Positions 24,423 to 33,006 of a stretch of 64,000 nucleotides of DNA are shown here, piece after piece. The stretch covers positions 42,747 to 106,746 of the forward strand of contig JAGTRF010000005.1 in assembly GCA_018396775.1 (NCBI GenBank). Direction: 5' to 3'. Each line of letters starts with the position of its first letter. Positions within the stretch are counted from its first letter, which is position 1. The stretch is from Candidatus Bathyarchaeota archaeon (GTDB lineage: Archaea > Thermoproteota > Bathyarchaeia > 40CM-2-53-6 > DTDX01). Both the position numbers and the translations under genes were made by a program. The notes below the pieces were generated by a model. The model searched no databases. It was not told where the DNA came from and saw only the letters and a program-made list of their open reading frames with translations.

Positions 24423-25305
24423 ATTAAAAGAAGCAGGGCATGAAGTTATAGAAAAAACTAAAATAACTTATGATGAGCTTAAACATGAAATTGAAAATTT
24501 TGATGCTGTTATTGTTAGAAGCAGAACTAAGTTAACACGTGAAATAATTGAAAAAGGTAAGAGGTTGAAGGCTATTGCAAGAGCTGGAGTTGGGTTAGAT
24601 AATATTGATGTGAAAGCAGCTAATGAAAAAGGGATTAAAATTATTTCCACACCTGCAGCTCCAACAACAAGCGTGGCTGAATTAACTATAGGTTTAATGC
24701 TTGCTGTATTAAGAAAAATTTCTTATGCAGATAAGGCTATGAAGGAAGGGAAATGGATTAAAAAAGAGCTTATAGGAAGAGAGCTTGGAAGCTTAACTGT
24801 AGGCGTTATAGGCGTTGGTGGAAGAATAGGGCTTGAAGTTGCTAGGATTTTGAAGGAGGGGTTTAAATCTAAGGTTATAGGATACGATATTATAGATGTG
24901 GCTGATAAAGCTGAAAAAATAGGTTTTGAAGCAACAAAAAGCTTGGATGAGTTGCTTAAAAAATCTGATATAATAACAATTCACGTTCCATATCTACCTT
25001 CAACGCATCACCTTATAAATGAAGAGAAAATTAACTTAATGAAAGATGGCGCAATATTAATAAACACTTCTAGAGGCGATATAGTTGATGGAAAAACACT
25101 TCTTAAAGCTTTAAAATCAGGAAAGCTTGCTGGAGCTGGATTAGATGTATTTCATAAAGAACCTCCAGAAGATGATTGGGAAAAGGAGTTAATTAATTTA
25201 CAAGGAGTCACTGTATGCACATGTCATATAGGTGCTCAAACAATTGAAGCTCAAACACAAGCAAGCATAATGGCCGCAACTCAATTAATAGAAGCTTTAA
25301 AATAA
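24376..25305 (+). CDS. D-2-hydroxyacid dehydrogenase, phosphoglycerate dehydrogenase-like
   Basis: A 309-residue protein of the SerA family, without the C-terminal ACT domain of long SerA forms. GVIGVGGRIGLEVA is the NAD site; the catalytic arginine is in INTSRGDIVDG, the glutamate in DVFHKEPPED and the histidine in TCHIGAQTIEAQ (usually TPHIGA). It probably oxidises 3-phosphoglycerate as the first step of serine synthesis. The ATG at 24376 follows GGAGGTG; an ATG at 24355 precedes that SD and is rejected. Confidence 0.88.
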   Translation: MRILICDSIESDGINKLKEAGHEVIEKTKITYDELKHEIENFDAVIVRSRTKLTREIIEKGKRLKAIARAGVGLDNIDVKAANEKGIKIISTPAAPTTSVAELTIGLMLAVLRKISYADKAMKEGKWIKKELIGRELGSLTVGVIGVGGRIGLEVARILKEGFKSKVIGYDIIDVADKAEKIGFEATKSLDELLKKSDIITIHVPYLPSTHHLINEEKINLMKDGAILINTSRGDIVDGKTLLKALKSGKLAGAGLDVFHKEPPEDDWEKELINLQGVTVCTCHIGAQTIEAQTQASIMAATQLIEALK

Positions 25306-25343
25306 ATTTATAAGCTTTTAATCACCCATTTTTCTCCATTTTT

Positions 25344-25538
25344 TTAATTCCTTTTTTGAACTTGCTTAACTTTCTTCATAAATCCATCATCGTAAAATAC
25401 TACTCCATTTTTAATTATATTATAAAGAAATAAGTTAGGCTTCTTTAACTCATTTAAAAACTCATTTGGATAATAGCCTATAGGCCTTAAGTTTTTTAAC
25501 TTTATAAAATCCAGATAAGCTTCTTCTTTCAAAAACAA
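25344..25538 (-). pseudogene. Remnant of an MNT nucleotidyltransferase (C-terminal part)
   Basis: A 64-residue open stretch ending in the typical tail of minimal nucleotidyltransferases: LRPIGYYPNEFLNELKKPN then NIIKNGVVFYDD. The catalytic N-terminal half with the GS and D-x-D motif is missing, and the frame is closed by TGA just upstream. It overlaps the 3' end of the HEPN remnant in another frame. The pair looks like a HEPN/MNT module that has lost the middle of its second gene. Confidence 0.7.
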
Positions 25539-25894
25539 TTTTTTTCACTTCATTTAAGATCGCTTCAGCAAACTCAATTGCTTGCTTAGCTTGAAACTCT
25601 GTAAAATATCTTTTTGCAGGTCCACTAGCAAAAGCGTTAGCATAGCGAGTTGGTATATAATATTGATCAAGCACCTTTAACAGCTTCATAAAATTTTTTA
25701 AATTCTTTATTCATTAAAATAAGTTCTTCCAGCAAATCTAGTAAAGAATACCCTTTTCTTTCCGCTCCATAAAAGTTAAGGGCTGCTTTTAAAGCTAATT
25801 CAGCTGCTTGCTGAGCGTTAAAAGAAACTTTTGACCCCCTTCCAGTTTTATAAAGATCTAACGCTGCACCAAGAAAACCTTCAGAATCCTTCAA
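25462..25894 (-). pseudogene. Frameshifted HEPN domain gene
   Basis: Two overlapping frames encode one HEPN domain. The first (25667-25894) gives SFNAQQAAELALKAALNFYG and ends in FYEAVKGA and a stop; the second (25462-25689) resumes with VLDQYYIPTRYANAF and EFQAKQAIEFAEAILNEVKK. The break lies in the short overlap at 25667-25689, so one frameshift separates the halves. Either the gene has decayed or there is a local sequence error. Unlike the intact pair at 10139-10889, this one is as AT-rich as the host genes. Confidence 0.8.
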
Positions 25895-26016
25895 TAAATC
25901 TAGCCCTTCTAACCATATTTATCCACATTATAGATTGTTAAATTTTTTATTTAATCCTTCACTTACTTCACGTTATAATATAGATTAAGCAAAAATCTTA
26001 AATATTAAAACTATGC

Positions 26017-26025
26017 ATTTATAAT
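26017..26025 (+). promoter_or_regulatory. TATA-like box of the alcohol dehydrogenase gene
   Basis: ATTTATAAT about 35-43 bases before the ATG, with GAGG at 26047-26050 as ribosome site. Confidence 0.4.
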
Positions 26026-26059
26026 GAATAAATTAAAGTTTTAGAAGAGGTAAAGAGTT

Positions 26060-27289
26060 ATGAGTTTAAAGGTTTTTGAACCAAATCTTTGCTTAGCTAG
26101 AATCTCAGAATATCAAGGGGCAAAAAAAGTTATTTTTGGCACTGGAGCTGTTGAAGATAGAGTTGGAGCTGAAGTTAAACGCTTTGGAAAAAAAGTTGGT
26201 TTAATTACAGATAAAGGCGTGAAAAAAGCTGGGTTAGCTGATAAAGTTGCTGATTTATTGAAAAAAGAAGGATTAGATGTGGATGTTTATGGTGAAATTG
26301 CAGCTGAGCCAACTACTGAAAGCTTAAAGAAAGCTGTTAAATTTGGAAGAGAAGGCAATTATGACGCGATTGTTGCTGTTGGCGGTGGAGCTGTTATGGA
26401 TACAGGGAAAATGGTTGCTGTAAGCTTAACAAACCCAGGCGATATAATGACTTATGTTAACCCATCTCAAGATATGATTCAAGTTCCACCTAAACCTAAA
26501 ATTTTGATTCCAACAACTTCAGGTACTGGAAGCGAAGTTTCGCCCTATTCAGTAATAATTGAAGGAATGTATAAAACTTGGGCTGCAAGCCCAAGCTTAT
26601 ATGCTGAAGTTGCTATAGTTGATCCTCTAATGGTTATGACTTGTCCACCGAAGCAAACAGCTGGAAGTGCTATGGATGCTTTAAGCCATAATGTTGAAGC
26701 TTTAATAAGCACTTATTCAAATCCAATTTCAGACAGTCAAGCTCTTGAAGCAACAAGGCTTATTTTCGCTTATGCAAGAAAAGCTTACCATGATGGAAAT
26801 AATCTTGAAGCTAGATGGGGAATGGCTTGCGCAGCTATGTTAGGTGGAATAGTAATTGGGTATCCATGGATTGGTGGTCCAGCCATTTTAGGGCATTGTA
26901 TTGCTGAAGCAGCTGGTCCAAGATGGAATATTCCGCATGGCGCTGCTTGCGGTTTAGTTTTACCTTATATTCTAGAATTTAATCTTTCAGCTTGCGTTGA
27001 GAAAATTGCTAGAATAGCGCATGCAGCTGGACTTGATGTTTACGGTTTATCACCTAGAGAAGCAGCTAACGCTGTAATATGCGAGATAGCGAATCTTTTA
27101 AAAGATATGGAGTTACCTGTAAGCTTAAAAGAATGGGGTGTACCTAAAAAAGAACTTTCAGAATTTGCGGAGTATATCGTTAATGAACGTCAATATGTAT
27201 ACGGCCTTCCCACTTTTAATCCAAGAAAATTAACTAAAGAAAATACTTTAGATCTTATGGAGCGAATGTATGAAGGAGTAATTGGATAA
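26060..27289 (+). CDS. Iron-containing alcohol dehydrogenase
   Basis: A 409-residue type III alcohol dehydrogenase. The NAD site AVGGGAVMDTGKM, TTSGTGSEVSPYSVI, and the metal ligands (aspartate and histidine in SAMDALSHNVEAL, histidines in ILGHCIAEA and NIPHGAACG) are all present. It interconverts an alcohol and an aldehyde or ketone with NAD(P)H; the substrate (butanol, lactaldehyde or other) is not evident. It is a single-gene unit with its own TATA-like box and a T-rich end shared with the convergent thymidylate kinase gene. Confidence 0.92.
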   Translation: MSLKVFEPNLCLARISEYQGAKKVIFGTGAVEDRVGAEVKRFGKKVGLITDKGVKKAGLADKVADLLKKEGLDVDVYGEIAAEPTTESLKKAVKFGREGNYDAIVAVGGGAVMDTGKMVAVSLTNPGDIMTYVNPSQDMIQVPPKPKILIPTTSGTGSEVSPYSVIIEGMYKTWAASPSLYAEVAIVDPLMVMTCPPKQTAGSAMDALSHNVEALISTYSNPISDSQALEATRLIFAYARKAYHDGNNLEARWGMACAAMLGGIVIGYPWIGGPAILGHCIAEAAGPRWNIPHGAACGLVLPYILEFNLSACVEKIARIAHAAGLDVYGLSPREAANAVICEIANLLKDMELPVSLKEWGVPKKELSEFAEYIVNERQYVYGLPTFNPRKLTKENTLDLMERMYEGVIG

Positions 27290-27312
27290 AAATCCCTCCC
27301 ATTTTTTTATTT
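27290..27312. terminator. Bidirectional T-rich terminator
   Basis: The gap between convergent genes reads AAAATCCCTCCC then T7 and further T-rich sequence on the + strand. It serves the alcohol dehydrogenase gene; the A-rich complement offers little for the opposite direction. Confidence 0.4.
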
Positions 27313-27897
27313 TAATAAAGTTTTAAAAATTAAATCTACAATTTCTTTATTCACTTCTTTAATAGGTTTATTTGCATCTATTAAAATTAATTCTTTTTCT
27401 TCAACAAGTTTTAAGTAAACTTCTCTAACCTTTTCTTCAATTTCAATTTTTTCAAAAACTGTTTTCTTTCTTTTAGTTATTCTAGTTAACCCCACTTCAA
27501 CTGGAACATCTAAATATATTGCTAAATCAGGTTTTATAGAAAATTTATTTATAGTTTTTATCCAATTTAAATCAACGCCTTGAGCACCTTGATAAGCTAA
27601 TGAAGCGTAAAGATATCTATCGCAAATAATGATTTCACCTTTCTTTAAGCTTGGTAAAACTTCTAGGTTAATATGTTGAAATCTATCTGCAGCAAAAAGT
27701 AAAGCTTCAACTTCAGGATTTAATTTTATTCCTTTAAGTGAGGTTTCCCTTAAAATTTTACCAATAAAACTTTTAGAAGGTTCAGCTGTATAAACAGCTT
27801 TAAAACCTTTTTTAACTAATTCTTTTTGAAGAAGCTTCGATTGAAGCGTTTTTCCAGCGCCATCGATCCCTTCAATAACTATAAACAAACCCTTCAA
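27307..27897 (-). CDS. tmk: Thymidylate kinase
   Basis: A 196-residue P-loop kinase. Walker A IEGIDGAGKTLQSKLL, the DRY/DRYLYASLAYQGAQG segment (CDRYLYASLAYQG), and IYLDVPVEVGLTRITKR are as in dTMP kinases. It phosphorylates dTMP to dTDP. TTG start. It is divergent from the HD protein gene, with about 70 bases between them. Confidence 0.93.
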   Translation of the reverse strand: MKGLFIVIEGIDGAGKTLQSKLLQKELVKKGFKAVYTAEPSKSFIGKILRETSLKGIKLNPEVEALLFAADRFQHINLEVLPSLKKGEIIICDRYLYASLAYQGAQGVDLNWIKTINKFSIKPDLAIYLDVPVEVGLTRITKRKKTVFEKIEIEEKVREVYLKLVEEKELILIDANKPIKEVNKEIVDLIFKTLLK

Positions 27898-27965
27898 CTC
27901 TCTTTTCTCCGATTTTTTAAATCTTTATTTTTAAGCTTAACTATACAATAATTTTTATTGATAAG

Positions 27966-29240
27966 GTGAAGGTTTTGAATAAATATTGGGGAATAATCAA
28001 AGATCCTTTATATGGTTATATTAAAATAACTGAGGTTGAAAAAAAAGTTATAGATACAGTGCCTATTCAAAGGCTTAGAAGAATAAAACAGCTTTCAGGC
28101 GCAGAGTATGTTTATCCAGCTGCTAATCATACTCGTTTTGAGCACTCGTTAGGCGTTATGTATTTAGCTGGAGTTTTAGCTCAAAATCTTCCAATAGAAT
28201 TAAGCGAGGAATTAATAGAATTTATAAAGCTTTCAGCGCTTCTTCATGATGTTGGTCATGGGCCTTTCTCTCATGTGTTTGATTCTATTTTAAGCAAAAG
28301 ATTAAATGAAACTCATGAGGATTTAGCAAGCTGGATTATAAAAAACTCTGAGGTTGCAGAAATTCTTGAAGCAGAAAACTTTTCTTCTAAAGAAATTTCA
28401 GATTTAGCTGTTGGAAAGCTTAACGGTAAAGAACCTTTTTTTAATCAAATAATTTCAAGTGGAATAGATGTTGATAAAATGGATTTTATTCCTAGAGATT
28501 CTTATCATACTGGTGCTGGATACGGCAGCATGGATGTCTTTAGGTTAATTTACAGCATGGAGATTCATGAAGGAAACTTAACTATTGGAGAAACAGCTTT
28601 ATCAGTTCTTGAAACCTTTCTTTTAGCTAGATTAGAATCTTTTAAAACAATTTACTTTCATAAAGCTTCTAGAGCAGCTCAAATAATGCTTGTGAAAGCT
28701 TTAGAGAAAGCTGAAAATGAAGCTTACCATTTACCCTTTAATTCTGTAGACGAATATTTAGCTTTAGACGATTACTCAGTTTGGTTTATGCTTAAAAAAT
28801 GTGAATCTTCAAAAGAAATTGTTAAAAATTTAGAGAATAGAAAACTGCTTAAATGCGCTTATGAAAGAATATTTTTCACTCAAGAAAAAATGGTAACAAG
28901 CATTTTCACAAACGAGGTTGTAAGACATAAAATAGAGGAGGAGATAGCTTCTAAAGCTAAGCTTAACCCTGAAAAAGTTGTGATAGATATTCCTTCATTA
29001 CCTTCTGTTCCATATTCTAACGCTAAGCTTGAGTTAATGGATATTCCAGTGTTTACTAAAGGTAAATTTGGAGAAAAAATATCTAAAAAAGCAACAGAAC
29101 TGTCTAGAATAATTAATGTTATGCAAGCTTACATGAACATCGTTAGAGTTTACACTGAAGAGCAATATAGAAGTAAAGTAGCTGAAGCTTCAGAGAAAAC
29201 TTTTGGTTATTTACCATCTGAAACAACCATTTCTTATTGA
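27966..29240 (+). CDS. HD-domain phosphohydrolase, SAMHD1/dNTPase-like
   Basis: A 424-residue protein with a full HD domain: HTRFEHSLGVMYLAG, HDVGHGPFSHVFD and IDVDKMDFIPRDSYHTG, the order typical of the dNTP triphosphohydrolase/SAMHD1 group. These enzymes cut dNTPs to nucleosides or act on related nucleotides. Start is GTG at 27966 or, perhaps more likely, TTG at 27975 after AAGGTGAAGG. Next to thymidylate kinase on the opposite strand it may belong to deoxynucleotide control, which is inference. Confidence 0.85.
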   Translation: MKVLNKYWGIIKDPLYGYIKITEVEKKVIDTVPIQRLRRIKQLSGAEYVYPAANHTRFEHSLGVMYLAGVLAQNLPIELSEELIEFIKLSALLHDVGHGPFSHVFDSILSKRLNETHEDLASWIIKNSEVAEILEAENFSSKEISDLAVGKLNGKEPFFNQIISSGIDVDKMDFIPRDSYHTGAGYGSMDVFRLIYSMEIHEGNLTIGETALSVLETFLLARLESFKTIYFHKASRAAQIMLVKALEKAENEAYHLPFNSVDEYLALDDYSVWFMLKKCESSKEIVKNLENRKLLKCAYERIFFTQEKMVTSIFTNEVVRHKIEEEIASKAKLNPEKVVIDIPSLPSVPYSNAKLELMDIPVFTKGKFGEKISKKATELSRIINVMQAYMNIVRVYTEEQYRSKVAEASEKTFGYLPSETTISY

Positions 29241-29244
29241 AAAA

Positions 29245-29559
29245 TCAAATTTTGTTAATTAATTCTATTGAAGCTTTTAAAGCTTCATTTTCAACTTCAT
29301 TAATAGCTATCGAAGCAAAAGCTATTTTATTAAATTTTAAAGCAAGTTTTTCAGCTAAAATTTTAGCAGTTACAACAAATCTGTTGCCTATTAAAATTGA
29401 AGATACGCTTGCAGCAATTGTTTTTGGAAGAGCTAAAGCTAAAGTTCCAACTTTAACTTTTCCATCGTGAAAAAAACCGAAAACAGCATTTTCAACTTCA
29501 AGCAATGTTAAATAAAAGGTTTTATCTCCTCGCTTAATGAAAGCTTCTTTTAAACTCAT
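29245..29559 (-). CDS. Small conserved protein, possible PAC4-like proteasome chaperone
   Basis: A 104-residue alpha/beta protein without signal peptide or helix-breaking membrane segment. The pattern TLALALPKTIAASVSSILIG, then LAEKLALKFNKIAFASIAI and a final helix resembles eukaryotic proteasome assembly chaperone 4 (PSMG4), which has a similar NLAVAM / TSLLGD / LARKTNKQVFVSYNL layout. This is read by eye. PAC2-type chaperones are encoded at 31456-32202 and 36993-37715, which gives some support. It overlaps the Clp1 gene start by four bases, so it is coupled to it. Confidence 0.4.
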   Translation of the reverse strand: MSLKEAFIKRGDKTFYLTLLEVENAVFGFFHDGKVKVGTLALALPKTIAASVSSILIGNRFVVTAKILAEKLALKFNKIAFASIAINEVENEALKASIELINKI

Positions 29560-30632
29560 TTCTTTTCCTTCATAATTTTATTGATTTCTCTCCCTTCTTC
29601 ATTAACTTTTACACCGCTAAACTCAACAATTTTTACATCCTCTTTTTTTACTGGGGCGTAAACTTTCATTATTTTTTTATCTTTAAATTCCTTAAGAACC
29701 CCTAAACCTATTAACCACTCATCTTTATTTAATAAACCTAAAAGCGTATTAACTTCAATACTTGAATCAAAAAACTTTACTTCAACTTGATTTATAGGTA
29801 AAACTAATATTTTCCCATTTTTCAAATGACTTCTATAACTATCCTCTCTCAGAATTCTCCTCTCTTCTTGACTTCTTTTTCTAATTAATTGCGGTGAATC
29901 TAAAATTACGAATGGTTTTGAAGCTTCTTCAAGAATTGGTTTTAAAACGTCTTCGCTTCCTAAACCCACAATTAAGCTTGGTGACACTGCATTAATTAAA
30001 TCTATCTTATATATTTTAGCTTCTTCACCTAAAATCCACCCGTCAGTATTAATTATAGTAGGGTAACTTGAAGAGAATGGATGTTGAAGCATTTTCTTCA
30101 ATCCAAGCACTATCTTGTTTTTAACTCGCGAAGGCGTAATATGACCTGCAAAATAAAGAAGCTTAGTTGAAATATTTGAGAGACAAGCTATAGGCTCTTC
30201 AATTAACCCTAAGCCAATAGTTGTTGGTGGCCCCACTTCCGTTTGACCAACATCCACATCAATAATAGCAACTTTACCTTTAGCTTTAAGAAACTTGTTA
30301 ATTACTAATGTGCAGAAAGCATTTTTGCCAGAGTCAACGCCCCCAATAACCATTATTTTCTCTTCTTTTAAAATTGTTTGCATTAAATTTTGCCAAGAAT
30401 CTGGAATAACATTTTCATTAACCTTATTTATTAAACCCCCCTCACCTAAATTTACTTCAAGCTCAGAATCTTGGAGAGCTGTTACAGGTAACTGCCTATA
30501 TTTTTTAATTAAAATATTAAAATTTAAGGGGGCGCCTAAAACTTCACATTCGCCTTTAATTAATTTAATTAAAGCTGGACCAGAAACGATTAAAGATTTT
30601 CCAGCATCAACATTAAGCTTTAAAAGCTGCAT
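29556..30632 (-). CDS. Clp1/Grc3-type polynucleotide 5'-kinase
   Basis: A 358-residue protein of the Clp1 family. Walker A is VIGGVDSGKNAFCTLVIN, followed by IIDVDVGQTEVGPPTTIGLG (Clp1 box) and a lid segment with the RKRSQEERRILREDSYR basic stretch. N- and C-terminal beta domains flank the kinase. In archaea these enzymes phosphorylate 5'-OH RNA ends in tRNA or rRNA processing. It starts 21 bases downstream of aIF5A on the same strand. Confidence 0.9.
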   Translation of the reverse strand: MQLLKLNVDAGKSLIVSGPALIKLIKGECEVLGAPLNFNILIKKYRQLPVTALQDSELEVNLGEGGLINKVNENVIPDSWQNLMQTILKEEKIMVIGGVDSGKNAFCTLVINKFLKAKGKVAIIDVDVGQTEVGPPTTIGLGLIEEPIACLSNISTKLLYFAGHITPSRVKNKIVLGLKKMLQHPFSSSYPTIINTDGWILGEEAKIYKIDLINAVSPSLIVGLGSEDVLKPILEEASKPFVILDSPQLIRKRSQEERRILREDSYRSHLKNGKILVLPINQVEVKFFDSSIEVNTLLGLLNKDEWLIGLGVLKEFKDKKIMKVYAPVKKEDVKIVEFSGVKVNEEGREINKIMKEKK

Positions 30633-30653
30633 TTCGCATTTAACCTAAATTTT

Positions 30654-31049
30654 TTAAGATTTAATTCTTATAATTTTATTTTTTCCAAGAACGCTCCAGT
30701 ATTCAACTTCTACGCCGGATATTAATTTATTTTTCAACTCCTCCTCATCAGGTTTTAAAGCTTCAAATGTTTGATAATTCTCCATATCCATTAATTGTAC
30801 GGAATCTTCTGTAACTGAAATAACTTGAGCTGTTCTCTTCTCTATTATTGGCACATCAACTTTAGCATCAACAGGATTCACAAGACTCTTTTTTTGACCG
30901 GAGAAAAGGCTTATACCAACAATTCTAGCTTTAGCAGAACCATGTTTTCCAGGTTTAGATTTTTCAAACTCAACTATTTTGCATGGTTCCCCTTCTATTA
31001 TAATATACTGGCCTACTTTCAAGCTGCCTACTTCAACTGGTTTACTCAC
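30654..31049 (-). CDS. eif5A: Translation initiation factor aIF5A
   Basis: A 131-residue protein with the two-domain layout of aIF5A. The hypusine loop [13 protein letters not shown] carries the lysine that is modified to (deoxy)hypusine; the C-terminal OB-fold follows. It helps the ribosome through difficult peptides. It follows the Hsp20 gene by 22 bases, behind GGGGG-type SD. Confidence 0.97.
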   Translation of the reverse strand: MSKPVEVGSLKVGQYIIIEGEPCKIVEFEKSKPGKHGSAKARIVGISLFSGQKKSLVNPVDAKVDVPIIEKRTAQVISVTEDSVQLMDMENYQTFEALKPDEEELKNKLISGVEVEYWSVLGKNKIIRIKS

Positions 31050-31071
31050 TATTTTATTCCCCCTTTATTTT

Positions 31072-31452
31072 TTATAATCTTGGTAAATGCACTTCTAAAA
31101 TTCCCCTCTTCAATCTATAAGTTAATCTTCTATAATCAACTGAAACAGGAATTTGAACAATAACATGATAACAGTTAAATTCCCCTACTCTATGCTTAAG
31201 CCCAAATTTACTTAAGCATATAGCTTCTTTAGTTTTAGCTAAAACCTCCAGCTTATCTTCAATAGCTTTAACTTCAATTTTATTTAAATCAACATAAGGT
31301 AAATCTATAGTTACGATAACTTCATTAGGCTTTAAGAATATATTATATAAAGGTTGCATAATTGACGCTTCTTCATCCCAAGATGAATTCATAAAATTTA
31401 TTAAATCTTCAAGAAAGCTTTTCTTTTTTCTTTCCAAAATTCTCCCCTCCAT
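31072..31452 (-). CDS. Small heat-shock protein Hsp20-like
   Basis: A 126-residue protein with an alpha-crystallin/CS-like beta sandwich: NEVIVTIDLPYVDLNKIEVK, KLEVLAKTKEA, then VIVQIPVSVDY and RLKRGILEVHLPRL, ending with the I-x-V-type anchor region inside LEVHL. The N-terminal arm is short and charged. Probably an ATP-independent chaperone. It starts three bases after the PAC2 gene, so they share an operon. Confidence 0.7.
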   Translation of the reverse strand: MEGRILERKKKSFLEDLINFMNSSWDEEASIMQPLYNIFLKPNEVIVTIDLPYVDLNKIEVKAIEDKLEVLAKTKEAICLSKFGLKHRVGEFNCYHVIVQIPVSVDYRRLTYRLKRGILEVHLPRL

Positions 31453-31455
31453 TCT

Positions 31456-32202
31456 CTACATGTAAAGTGGAGGCAGATCATACTCTTGAGCTTTATTCAT
31501 TTTAATTAATTCAGCTTGAGTTCTTCGCATGATATCTTTAGCTCTCAACCTTATTTCTTCACCTCTTTGAAGCAACTCTGACACATCGATATTTAAATTT
31601 AAAATTTTATTTAAAACTTTAATCACTGCAGCTGCAGCTTCTGGATCTGGATAACTAAAGAAGGATTGAGCTAAAAGCGTAATAGCTGGAAGCTTAATTT
31701 CTATGCATTTTTTAATCATTAATGCATAAGCTCCAACCACATAACCCTCCTCCATAACCTCAGCTGAGTCACCAATAATATTCATTAATTTTTTATCTGT
31801 TAAAACAGCGAAAACTTTAGGAGAATCTATATCTTGGCGATTTTGAACAGCCAATCCTCCTAAGGAAATTATGTAGTCAACATTCTTTGAAAAGGCCCAG
31901 CTTACTATCGCGTTAGCTAGAGGGTAAATTGCTTCAGCCGGTACCGCTGCTTCAGAAATTAAAACAGCTAAAGATTCATTAGCTAATATTCGGATTGGAG
32001 ATTTAGGTTCACCTTCATGAAGAACTATAACTGGAGGAAAAACTTCAGAGTCAAGATGCGCAATTTCCTTCATTTTTAAAGATGAAATTAAATGAGTAGC
32101 TGCAATCACCCCAACTAAACCAACATCTGGTAAAGCATTAATTAAAATAAACTTTTTAGGCAGCGGTTGCTTCTCTATAAAACGAATATCCAAGCTTTCC
32201 AT
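31456..32202 (-). CDS. PAC2-family protein, proteasome assembly chaperone-like
   Basis: A 248-residue member of the PAC2 family (COG2047 in part). NALPDVGLVGVIAATHLISS near the start and VGAYALMIKKCIEIKLPAIT in the middle are typical, with AAAVIKVLNKILNLNIDVSEL and a charged C-terminal helix. Archaeal relatives (PbaA) bind the proteasome core via C-terminal HbYX tails; this protein ends in PPLYM, so the Tyr lies near the end but not in an exact HbYX. A second PAC2 gene lies at 36993-37715. Confidence 0.85.
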   Translation of the reverse strand: MESLDIRFIEKQPLPKKFILINALPDVGLVGVIAATHLISSLKMKEIAHLDSEVFPPVIVLHEGEPKSPIRILANESLAVLISEAAVPAEAIYPLANAIVSWAFSKNVDYIISLGGLAVQNRQDIDSPKVFAVLTDKKLMNIIGDSAEVMEEGYVVGAYALMIKKCIEIKLPAITLLAQSFFSYPDPEAAAAVIKVLNKILNLNIDVSELLQRGEEIRLRAKDIMRRTQAELIKMNKAQEYDLPPLYM

Positions 32203-32283
32203 TCTCCTAAAGACATTAATTGATTTTATTACATAAATTATTATAGCCGAAATCTATATTTATATTTTGCTTAAGCTTGAAAA

Positions 32284-33006
32284 TTAAAGATAAATTTTAA
32301 ACCATTTTAAGCTTAATTCAATCACTTTATTTAAGTGATTATCATTAGAGAAAACATGGTTTGCATCTTTTATTATTTCAAGCTTTTTGGGCTTCTTCGC
32401 TGCCTTAAACAATTCGTATGCATGATTAACTGGAACCAGCTTATCTAAGCTTCCATGAATTATTAATATTGGCGAGGATTGATTAACGCTTTTAAGCAAA
32501 TCATGTTTTTGCAAATCCTCATAAAAGCTCCTCTTTAATTTTCTGCCTGAAGGAAGCGTATAGTAATTCTCGCTATCTTTTAAGATAAAGTCTATCTTAT
32601 ATGGTGTAGCAATAGTTACTAAAGCTTTAATGTTTTCCTCTTGAGCTGCTATTGCAATCATCCCGCCGAAGCTTGATCCAATAACCCCTATTTTATTAGT
32701 GTTTACTTCGCAACTTTTTAAAAAATTTAAAGCTGCTTTAAAATCTTTTATCCTTGACGTCAAAGTTGTATCTTCAAATCTTCCTTCACTTCTTTCTAAG
32801 CCTTCTCCGCATCCTTTAAAATTAAATCTTAATAAAGCGTAGCCTTCGGTGTAAAGCTTAGATTCAAGCATTAACCATTTTCTTGAATCTTTGCTGCTTT
32901 CTAAACCATGTAAAGCAATTATGCAGGGTGCTTCTTCATAGGGTAAACTTAAACTTCCCTTTAATAAGAAATTTTCTGAATAAAATTTAACAGATTTAAT
33001 ATTCAT
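32284..33006 (-). CDS. Alpha/beta hydrolase
   Basis: A 240-residue alpha/beta hydrolase. Oxyanion region ALHGLESSKDS, nucleophile elbow GVIGSSFGGMIA, acid IIHGSLDKLVP and histidine KDANHVFSND complete the triad. It resembles cytosolic serine esterase/acyl-aminoacyl peptidase-like proteins of the YqiA/DLH type. It overlaps the deacetylase gene upstream by 11 bases, so the pair is coupled; an esterase plus a deacylase suggests removal of acyl groups from small molecules. Confidence 0.82.
   Translation of the reverse strand: MNIKSVKFYSENFLLKGSLSLPYEEAPCIIALHGLESSKDSRKWLMLESKLYTEGYALLRFNFKGCGEGLERSEGRFEDTTLTSRIKDFKAALNFLKSCEVNTNKIGVIGSSFGGMIAIAAQEENIKALVTIATPYKIDFILKDSENYYTLPSGRKLKRSFYEDLQKHDLLKSVNQSSPILIIHGSLDKLVPVNHAYELFKAAKKPKKLEIIKDANHVFSNDNHLNKVIELSLKWFKIYL

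Noticed and set aside
25306..25343. Short gap between the hydroxyacid dehydrogenase and the MNT remnant as a terminator
   Set aside because: T-rich, but all gaps here are; no hairpin or distinct T run next to the stop.
29237..29470. 77-codon plus-strand frame after the HD gene
   Set aside because: It mirrors the PAC4-like gene on the minus strand, which has a family-like fold and a four-base overlap with the Clp1 gene.
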